The notes under the pieces are model-generated. The model did no database searches and was not told the DNA's origin. It saw only the letters and a program-made list of their open reading frames with translations. DNA of 64,000 nucleotides from Pomacea canaliculata (lineage: Eukaryota; Mollusca; Gastropoda; Architaenioglossa; Ampullariidae), in the NCBI RefSeq assembly GCF_003073045.1, contig NC_037596.1, positions 14,697,012-14,761,011 of the forward strand. Reading direction: 5' to 3'. Both the position numbers and the translations under genes were made by a program. This document shows positions 54,772 to 64,000 of this stretch, piece after piece (position 1 is the stretch's first letter; each line of letters starts with the position of its first letter).

Positions 54772-57700
54772 ATGGACCAAACAGGACTTGTTCACAGTCG
54801 ACATGTGATCGTTTTCCAAGTTTTGTCCCTGTGCTTTGCGATGTCTCAAGGTAGGTATGATGGAAGGAAAATGAAATTGTTGCAAACTTTGCGATGTATT
54901 ACAGAAGATGTAAGCAGCACATGGAATTTGTGAGGAACTGATTTCAGGGAAAATGAGAATAAGAACATGGTTGCCTTGATGGGTGTGTGAGTCTGTGGGT
55001 TTCAACTGATTGCCTGAATGTTGAATGCACGTAGTGTGTAAGGAGGTGAGAGTATATTGTATCATCTTGTCCTTGGCAAAATAATAAACTTAAGTCTCTT
55101 TATACCAGTAATTATATTTATATTTATTGATGCGTACACATTTTCAAAGTTGTTAAAAACACAGTGTTTTTATTATTAGGTGCCCCGAAAGTAATACTGG
55201 TCAACGGGTCAGCTCCATTGACTGTCGATGCAAACACAACATCTGAAATATATTTCTCACTACAAGATGTGGAGGATGACAATTTGTGGTACCAAGTCTT
55301 TATCAATCATAAATATCCTGGAGCAAACATCTCTGCTTTAAAATGCACCTTGAACATAACATCTGGCAACTGCTCTTCAAAGAATGAAGACTGTGTATGT
55401 GAGAATGAAAAGTCTGGACATCAGTTCAAGCTGAAAAAAGTGTTTCAAGAAAATGACACTGGAGAATGGATTTTCTACGTCCCGGGGAAAGGAGTCTCTC
55501 ATAAAATGAGACTTAATATCTCTGTCACATCCAGTGAGTATAGTGATGCCGTTTGTATCATTCATTAACTCCAATCCTGTGCTTTTAAAAAGAATGATTG
55601 ATAATTACTTATTTATCACATACAAACAACAGAGCAATATTTTAGCTTTAGGAAATTATAATAAACATTACCAAGAATATGCGTGTTTCAGCTGTAAATA
55701 ATATTGTAAACAAATCTTTATTTTTTTCGTTTACCTTTAAAAGTATTATATATAGATCTTGTGTTAAAGAAAAAATTACATGCTACTAACTGGCACTAAA
55801 AAAAGGTTTTAAGATAACAGGTGAGAGCAATACTATACAAACGGTCTAAATTTTCCTCTTAATTACGATCAGTTATAAAGAGTAAATTAGTGAAAAATAG
55901 AGGTGAAGGATAAAGATAAAGAGAAAAGGAGAAATAGAGAGAAAAAACCAGATAAAAGAAGTAGAGAAGAGAGACGTGAAGACTGATTGTCAAAACATTT
56001 TATTTGAATGTGATATCTACCAAGAAAAATAGACGTTTTGAGTGAGTGTAAGTTGGTGCGCCTGTGTATATGTGTTTGAGTGTATATATGCGTGTGTGTT
56101 TAAAAGAGTCATATAAAAATCTATGTTTCTTTTTTTAATGCTTGAAAACGTCAGTGACAACCGCTACACCGAACCTTCAAACAAGTAAGGAGCCAGGTAT
56201 GTTGATAACAAAATTCTGGGTGCATAAAATATTGTTACATTCTTTTCTATATCATCAATCTATCACGACAGCTCAGGTTATTGGTTTATTTGTAATATTT
56301 TATATTTGTATAGTATACACTTAGAAATGTAAATATCAACAAGAAGTGTAAATATTGACAAGTTGTTTCAGTTTGCTATTTCAAAGCTATAGGTTATATG
56401 TACTTATATTTGGAACACTGCGAATCCTGGTGATTTGCGAGCTCGTCATCAAAGCAGAAGGCCACCAATTCGACTTCTACCTGGTATTCGACAGGAAAAC
56501 ACCTCCTACTCTTTTAAATAAAATGTTAAAGTACAGGCGAGGTTTGGACTGTGCATGACATTTGTTGACTCGATGATTTGTCACGTGACATAATGTGATG
56601 AAAATCAGAGTTGTCAACGATAAAGACAAGAAGGACAACACTCTGACTGTCGGAGGAAAATATCCTTGTCCTTTTCTTATTGAGACATGTTTACAGAAGA
56701 TAAAGGCAAACAAAAGATGAGAGAAAGATTGATGAAGAAAATGATAGGGTGGTGCTTCGAGAGAAAGGGAAAGAGATAGAAACTGCGACTCTGATGGAGA
56801 GATACAAAGAAGTGTTAATTTAACAGACACATATTCACATACATTGTCATACACAATGAGGAAGGGACACCAGAGGTCAAGTGTCAGCAAATTACCCACC
56901 GGAAATATTAGTTTGGAAGGATAAGTGAGGAAGTAGCCAGAGGTCTCACTAACCTGAAGTACTTGTGTGGAAATGGACTCAAAACTTCATCCCCGGAAGT
57001 TTAATGGGAAATCCATTATCGCTGTCATCGAGGTTTTGTCAGAGGTCAAAGGAGATCAAGTGCACGTGGGTTTCGTTTATGGCTGCTCATGCGCAATGCC
57101 ACATTTCCCTAATGTTCACAGAATACAAGGATGTAAGCTGTGAGTGAGCCAGTGAGTGATCCATCGAGAAAATCATTTATCAACTAATCAGAATTTCTTG
57201 AATGGAAACATGCAGCCAACAAGGACTTTGATTTTGTGTCTTTCATTTTGTGTATTATGTGTACAGTTGTGCCGTTGCACCCAACACCAAAATACAAATG
57301 TTTAACTCCTTAAGCTAGAAAGAATTCCAAATTAATATTTTAAACCCACCCTGTGAACAAACGCTTTTTCTAAAGGAATCTTGAAGAAGATGTACTCTTT
57401 GCAGCAATTTTGTCATCAATGTTAATGATGGTCTTTAATGATAATTTCTTTGTCTATCATACATTTCAAAACTCCTAATCAAGGAAGTGAGGCTGACTTT
57501 CGAAAAGGCATGACAATCGAATGACATGAGTAATGTGTGTTGCCATTCATTGTTTTGTCGAGATGTACACATAGTTTGGAACATATGAGGAACTAAAGTA
57601 TCCCTAGTTTGTCGTTTTCCATTTTTTATCATTGTTTCTTTACTGTCACAAGGTGAGTCTGTTGTAATCACCGATTTTGTGGAGAATTTATGAAGAATAG

Positions 57701-58740
57701 AAATAATTTAATATTTTTTTCATAGTTGTAAAGTGTATACAGTTATGTTACTAAATTTTTGAGTGCAAAGTTGATTTATTTTAATAATCATTACAAGTGC
57801 ACCATTGGTACCAAAATTAGCGTTCTATTGTGTTTTTAGGAAATCTAGGAATGCATAAATAAATTTATTTAACAAAAATTAAATGGTCTTTTGCGTCATG
57901 TGTTTGTGTGTGTGTGTACGCGCGCGCGTTTTAATGTTTGATATTCATATCCGTTTATTTACTGTACCACGGTCTGCAAACGGTCTAAGAGGACCCAGCG
58001 AGGACAAATACACAAATATTAATGCCGATGCCAAGTGCCAGTTCATCATATTACAGGCGGTAGTACGTATCGCCCATCGCCATTATCGTTCTCAATATTG
58101 CATTTTCATCGCCGTCTTCGGCCTTGTCGTCGCCTGCACCACCTGGAGGTGTGCTTCCGTTCATCTGGAGAGAAAGAACCCGGAAAGACACGCGTGTAAG
58201 CTACAATGTTACTGAGTAAAGCAAGTCTTTAATTTCTTTCCAAGTAGGAAAGAGCATCTTAAGTTAAAATACTAAAGTCTTTCTGTTCAGGTTTAGAAGG
58301 AGCCGACATGACAGAGAGTTATTTGTAAGTAGATTTTATATTTTACACACATGCTGGAAATAAAATTGAAGGTAACTGTGAGAGAAAGAGAAGGATGAAT
58401 ACACAACAGCGAATAATTGATGGTTGATAAGTATTCAGATAACTGATGGATGAGATAATGATGGACAGATGAATAAATGGACTGGTTAACTACAGACAGT
58501 AAAAATGGAGAGGGATACATAGATAAAAAAAGTTATAGAATTAATAAAGCAGGAAATAAAAATTACATCTATTGTGCAATGAAAGGTTGACGATGGATCC
58601 GGTGTATGATGTCCTACCGGAGACCTCCCATCGGGGGTGGAGTCCTACAGCAAGGCGGACACGGACAGTGAACAAAGAGTCAAAATCTCCAAGGCAACCA
58701 CCTTCTGCTATTCTCATGTCAGTCAGACCTCCACATCCTA
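54772..58740 (+). CDS. Ig-like family gene I with type-2 membrane exon (frameshifted 3' part)
   Basis: Exons: signal 54772-54850 (MDQTGLVHSRHVIVFQVLSL); Ig-like 55180-55533; stalk 56155-56196 (TTATPNLQTSKEP); membrane exon ending at 58199; then probably 58291-58325 and a tail from about 58589. The Ig-like exon is intact (NTTSEIYFS, INHKYPGANIS, C-x8-C-x6-C-x-C, GEWIF). The membrane exon reads IAVFGLVVACTTWRCASVHL, matching gene K at 62880-62985, but it lacks one base in a TTTT run relative to K and its acceptor is unclear. The tail begins DPVYDVLPETS. After a GGGGG run, a second frame (VESYSKADTDSEQR) stays open to a stop near 58740. A relic signal exon (57586-57652) sits between stalk and membrane exon, so these last exons could belong to a separate damaged gene. 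Confidence 0.6.
57475..57652 (+). pseudogene. Relic first (signal peptide) exon of the Ig-like family
   Basis: CAAGGAAGTGAGGCTGA...TTTCGAA at 57479 is homologous to 61171 upstream of the gene K start. The stretch ends TTTCTTTACTGTCACAAG followed by the donor GTGAGT at 57653, like the ends of the three good signal exons. Its ATG is followed by a stop (MRN*) and no Ig-like exon follows. Confidence 0.55.
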
Positions 58741-58899
58741 GGATTGCAGCAGCCTCATCTCATCCCCGTTGCCTTGGATTTTCCTCAAATATTTTTCGAT
58801 GCTTCTCCCTAATTGTTTTTTTTTTTTGCCATGACATTTTTAGGGTCTTCCCTATTCCTGCTTGCATTAAGCTGTTTGTAAATTTAGCAGCATAGTCGT

Positions 58900-61160
58900 T
58901 CTCCATTTTATATTCTAAAAAAAGATGCTGATGTAAAAAGAGACCTGTCCTAAGGTAAACTTATTGATAAGATTTGACATGCCAATCAAAACTGTACAGC
59001 ATCTTAATGTTTTGACATGGTAAATATTGTTATTACTGTCACGATGACATGTCAGATTCATGTATTCAAAGTTCTGTTTGTTTAGACTAATTAATGTCAG
59101 TTATTTTGTTTTTGTTAACTCTGCTTGGTTTCGATCGATGGAATATTTAACGTACCATACTGTGCAACATTTAATCAACATGGTATATTATGTAAGAGAG
59201 AAAAGATTTTACTAGACTTTGTGTTTGTCAGCCTGTCATGCAGCGTGGTCACTTAGTTTTATTATGTCTCCACTTCACGTGAATAGTTGCAAACGGCTAT
59301 TATAGCAAACCAGCCATTGTGAACAGAAAGATTAAATTTTCTGCAAGGATAAATATTTGCTTCCTTTTGAAATTCGTGTTTGTGGAGAAATCTCTTCCTC
59401 TGCAGCAACTTATTGCTCTCATTAGCTCTCAACACTTAATACGATTTAACATATATCCTCTTACAAGATAATTTGCATGTGTTGAAATGTGAAAATCAGT
59501 ATCATGTTGCTAAGTAAAGACCAAACTGCACATACACTCAGACTGACACATGAACTACACAATTAGCTACAGAAAGATGCTTGGTCGTTATTGTGTCCAT
59601 TTCAAAAAAGTATTTGGATAAAAACTCTCACTACGCTTATTTTCTTGAAAGTAAGAAATAATTCACCTAAGTGTAAGGGTCGAAAATAAATTCATTGAAT
59701 AAATAAAAGGAACCGGAACATTAACAGAGTTTGAGATGCTGAAGTACAAAATTATTTATTTCTCGTTCAGATAGCTTTCAGAACATAGATACTGGCTAGG
59801 TCTTTCACCATCTCACAGGCGTTTGGTCACATTAGGTTCTAACAACTAAAGTAATACCACTATATCCTCAAATATTATTAATACAATCTGGGATAAACAG
59901 ACCCAGGACTTAACTACACCAGTCGTTGGCTTCATGAAGCAGCAGGTCTTCAATGATGTTTACCGACGGGAGGTATGTCAATGTTAGTATTATAAGTTCA
60001 TGAAACAAAAAGAGATTCATATTTATTTATTTTTCATCTTTTAAATTTCAAATTAACATTTTTAAAGTAATACATATTTCAATAAGCCAGAAGCTTAAAA
60101 GACTTTTCGAGAATATCAATTCGTCAAAAGGAAGCAGGAAGAAAGACACAAGATATTTATCAGTAATCACAAAGTATCTAAAATTAGCTGGATACCCAAG
60201 GAGATAACAAGAAGTACGGAAACTGTAAGTACAAGAATATAAATGTACTTACACAGCAAGGGCAAGAGTACAAATGTAGGGAACAGCAAGTATAGGAGTA
60301 CACATGTTTAGGGACAACAAGTAGGTGGAAGAGGGCAAATATTTCACTATTTCACTACATGACCGCAGTAAACACCCGTATTAAATCAACTAAATCTCAA
60401 TACCACATCGTGGGTATTAAAGTGACAGCACACAGGCCTCACCTCAACGAAAAAACAACTGCCGACAGTATAAACTCGAAATTGTTTACCAGGCTTGGAG
60501 ACAAGTAATGTACAAGATGTGTGTTCAGTGTCAGGCAAACCTTAGAAGTATGAATACTTACTATTGTTACAAGACATACACTAAAAATATCCATAAAGGT
60601 TTCACACAGTATCTTTGTAAAATGAACGAGTCGTAGAAGAAAAAGAGAAATTTGAAGTGATGTTCTCCTATTATATTTACATTTTCTTGCCAAATCACTC
60701 TGTTTGTAGAGAGAGGGAGAGAGATAGAGAAATATATATGAAATAAGACTTTTGTTACAGTTTTTATGAAAGGCCCTCCTGAACACCTACTCCGAAACAC
60801 ACACAAAATAAAGAGGGAAAACATAATTTTCCCAGCAGTGGAGCTTTTTATTTAAGTACATATGATCTTATTTTCTCAAAAACGCTCCACCCCTCCTGTC
60901 TCGATATCTTACTCGGGAAAACTGTTGTTAGTTGTTGTTTTTGCTGCCATCGCAATAACGGAACCATCCGACATAAGTAAAACAAATTTGAGTAAAAAAA
61001 AATTAAAACTGCTGTGATCTTTGTGGATCCCATCTCCGCTCGGGGATCATAAATTATATAGGGATTCTATTTTTAAAATTAAAATTTTTATAAACTTTTT
61101 ATAACAACTTGTTATTTGTAGGATTGATTTGATTTCCTTCTGCTATCACTCATATAATTT
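58900..61160. other. Spacer between genes I and K
   Basis: No coding sequence, repeat array or RNA gene is recognised. Confidence 0.6.
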
Positions 61161-61260
61161 GCTTTGACCAAGGAAGTGAGGCTGAGTTTCGAACAGGCAC
61201 CAACAACAGTTGACGAGTATGTGATGTGCATCAACGGGTTGTTGGGGATGTGTACATGTC

Positions 61261-62985
61261 ATGGAGCAGACAGGTCTACTTCATGGCCACTATTTTGTCA
61301 TTTGCCAACTTTTACCACTGTATGTAGCCATGTCACAAGGTAATCTACTGTAATATTCGACTTATTACCAAGGTGTAAACTGTTTGACATGAGAAATGAT
61401 GTGTGGCTAGAAATGGGAGTGGAATATTTTTGAGTTTTGTGTTTTTCAATGTCTTCTGTTGGTAAGTAGAGTATGTGTTGTTGTCGATATGTAGTTGCCA
61501 TTTTCAACTAGTGTACTGGGAAATTATTTAGTTCTTTGTGTAAATCAACAGTTCACTGTCTTCATTTCTTGTAACTGTGTGTACAAACCACCATCGTTAA
61601 GTAGGTAACAATATGTGAATAAACCTCTCTGTATAAACTTGTTCCTTATGTTCATTCATTATTTTGCTTGCTGTATGCTGTATCACAAGATTGAGTTGAG
61701 AAATATTTTTCACGTTCAGGATCTCTATATCGGATATTTATCAACGCTTCAGATCCAGTAACCTTTAAAGAAAACACTACATCTGAAGTCTACTTCTCCC
61801 TGGAGAATGTTAGTAACAACATTTTGACTTATACAATATTTGTTAATCACAAGGCTTTCGGAACAAACGTGTCTCGTCTAAAATGTGTTTTCAACAAAAC
61901 GACTAGAAACTGCACTTCAAGCTCACAAGACTGTGATTGTTTGAATAAAACTGCTGGACATGAATATAGACTGAAGAAATTTTTTCAAGTAGCAGAAAGT
62001 GGAGTTTGGACTTTTGTCGCAGCGGGTAAAGGATTCTCTGTTAATGAATCCATAAATATCACTGTTGTATCACGTGAGTATCCCATAATATTTGACTTTT
62101 AATGTCTACTTGCCTTTGTTCACTGTCTTTGACTCTCACTCACACACACACACTTATATACAAACACTCATCTCCTTCATTATTTCAAGTCCATTTTTTA
62201 TCAAAGAAATTTATTATACTGCAATTTTTATAGTAATGTTGTCATGCGTTGTTTTGTCAAATTAATATTCGCCGATGATTAATATGTATTACAGTAGAGT
62301 AACCTTAATCGCGATAAAACGTATGTGCTAAATAAATAGTTTTGTGTAAAAAAGGAACACTGTTAAAAATAAAAAGAATTATTGCCGAAAATCAGAGAAT
62401 AAAAATACTCAAAAGGATGAATGGGAGAGGAGAGTTAAAGCAGAGAGCCAAAGAGTAAATAAGATGAATGATGATAAATTGTTAACCATTAACCAAAAAC
62501 AAACATTTTTATATTGTCTTCTTTTAGCTGAAGACGATTCTACCACTTCCATGACGGAAATGACAAAAAGTAGTGAGTATATACTACTCAGTGACTCATG
62601 ATTAGTAATAATATGATTAGTGATAGCTGCTAACATTTTATGTCTTGTTTGCTGGAGTAGACTTTATTTATAATGATCTCAAGGTTGTTAATTTAATAGC
62701 ATTGCATAACAGTCAATGTTCTTACACACACAGGTTCACAAGAATCTAGCCAGATGACCTTTTCACCCGGAGTAGTAAACAAGCAAAGCACAGTTTCAAC
62801 AAAAGTAAATACTCCAGGTAATTCTATCAACTCTCCAGCTAGTGAATCTCCTAACGGCTGGCACATTACCATCATCGTTCTCGTCACCTGCCTCGTTATC
62901 GCTGTCTTTGGCCTTGTCGTTGCCTGCACAACCTGGAGGTGCGCCTACGTCCACCTGGAGAGGCGGAACTCGGAAAGACTGGCGT
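61261..62985 (+). CDS. Ig-like transmembrane gene K (tail exons beyond view)
   Basis: Exons: signal 61261-61339 (MEQTGLLHGHYFVICQLLPL then YVAMSQ); Ig-like 61720-62073; stalk 62528-62572 (EDDSTTSMTEMTKS); stalk plus membrane 62734-62985. Lengths 79, 354, 45 and 252 nt keep phase 1 and contain no break, giving 243 residues so far. The Ig-like part has NTTSEVYFS, VNHKAFGTNVSRLKC, C-x8-C-x6-C-x-C and, where relatives have DSGEW, ESGVWTF. The last exon is a Ser/Thr/Pro stalk, then ITIIVLVTCLVIAVFGLVVA and a CTTWRCAYVHLERRNSERLA juxtamembrane part before donor GTAAGC. Tail exons should follow, but the LTR element starts within about 35 bp of this donor region, so they lie past the window or are lost. 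Confidence 0.85.
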
Positions 62986-63017
62986 GTAAGCTGCTAACAA
63001 GTGATTTTATTTCAAAT

Positions 63018-64000
63018 GTGTGTGATGGGCTGGAGTATGACGTCATAAAATATGACGTCAAGATAAGGGTGACGACAAAAAGGTGACGACAAACGGAGGA
63101 CGTTAGAAAAAGACGAGACGACGAACAACGGCGATGAGTGAGGGAGCATCGGCGGGTGGCACAGCCGTGGCGATTGTTTTAGCCGCGCAGTAAAAGAGTT
63201 GCACCTGTATACAAGACCTGCTTGTATTTTTACTGATGGACGGTTGTCGTGGTTAGAAAGATACCTCACCACTTGGCCACATTTGGCGCTTGCGAGCAGG
63301 TATTTGTCCAATGGCTGAAGAGGGAGACAGCCCAGTAGAGCTTTACGAACATATCAGTTGCTTCGCCTCCAAAAGTTTGCCGGCGGACCCACACCGAATG
63401 TGAGGAGTTCCAAAGAGAAGTTTCGTGGCTCTCACCATGAACCCGATGCCGCCGAACGCAGCGTGCGGGTATATCTTGAACGCGCTGGAGGGACCGGCTA
63501 GACGGCGAGTATTGATGCTACCACATGACGCTGTCGACACACCCAAAAAATCTTGGATGTGTTGGTCGAGGCGTACGGCGAACGGAAAGATGTCATCGAT
63601 GTAATCGCCAGTTTTTATAACCGCCGACAGCGGCGTGAAGAATCCGTTGATGAGTATGCCACGACGCTTCGCAATTTGCAGGCAAAAGCAAACAGCCTGC
63701 AGAGCGGCGCTATTTCAAATATCCATCTGGCGGCCCAGTTGGTGAAGGGGCTGAAGAATTGCCATGTTCGACGGGAAACGTCCAGGCACCTGGCTGACAA
63801 TGAGTCCTCTTCTTTTGCCGACCTACTGAAGACGGCAAAGCGTGTAGAGAGAGAGGAGGAGGGCAATGAAGACAGGGAGGACGAGATAGATCGCCTGACT
63901 GCACGAGTCAGGCAGCTGGAAATGGAAACGGCCTCCCAGCCTCATAGGATCCAACAAAGTAATATCCTCTCCACCCGCACCGCACGACCGGAGGCACTTG
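63018..64000 (+). mobile_element. Ty3/gypsy-type LTR retrotransposon, 5' part, broken
   Basis: Probable parts: 5' LTR about 63018-63281 (TG...CA ends, boundaries approximate); candidate primer-binding site about 63283-63300, TGGCGC-type; then a gag region to the window edge. The open stretch from about 63600 translates to a gag-like protein with an RRQREES-type helix followed by EYATTLRNLQAKAN and a later acidic coiled stretch, typical of Ty3/gypsy gag. The element looks broken, with probably a few breaks in the part seen. The 3' half and second LTR are outside the window, so age by LTR comparison is not possible. Composition is more GC-rich than the surrounding DNA. Confidence 0.7.

Overview
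The window is intron-rich, AT-rich animal DNA with small exons, canonical GT-AG introns, many microsatellites and tRNA-derived SINEs. The two gene families and the repeat style suggest a mollusc, most likely a gastropod. That assignment is an inference; no species marker is present.

Left half (about 0.1-31.6 kb, all on the minus strand): a tandem array of five ependymin-related genes, here called A to E from left to right. Each has a TATA box, a short non-coding leader exon and six coding exons with the same phases. The products are small secreted proteins built as signal peptide, CC-PDQWQG motif, YDYTNQR motif, TRKC motif, SLPVTVYS and CIPVS motifs, and DIQLGI...VFDVPPEC, which matches the EPDR/ependymin family. 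A and B are a close pair, C and D are another, and E stands apart. Only D reads without a break (236 residues). A, B, C and E carry one or two single-base indels each.

Right half (about 34.5-63 kb): a cluster of genes for an Ig-like surface protein family. Gene F lies on the minus strand, and G, H, J, I and K (in map order) on the plus strand. The domain is encoded by single phase 1-1 exons of about 115 codons, with a C-x8-C-x6-C-x-C cluster and a DSGEWTF-type F-strand motif. F and G have a transmembrane exon followed by a last exon carrying an ITIM-like tyrosine motif. K and I use a second type of transmembrane exon. H has three Ig-like exons and J has one, and neither has a membrane exon in view. 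I know no named family with this cysteine pattern. It looks like a lineage-specific, tandemly expanding receptor family.

Right edge (about 63.0-64.0 kb): the 5' part of a Ty3/gypsy-type LTR element, broken and running off the window, next to the last seen exon of gene K. Other repeats are SINEs at about 3.9-4.1, 29.3, 40.4 and 45.7 kb, a LINE fragment near 22 kb, and long simple repeats.

A theme of the window is single-base indels in otherwise open paralogous exons, often beside homopolymers. This is either young pseudogenisation or uncorrected long-read assembly error. Raw reads or transcripts would tell which. No CRISPR array, rRNA or intact tRNA gene was seen.
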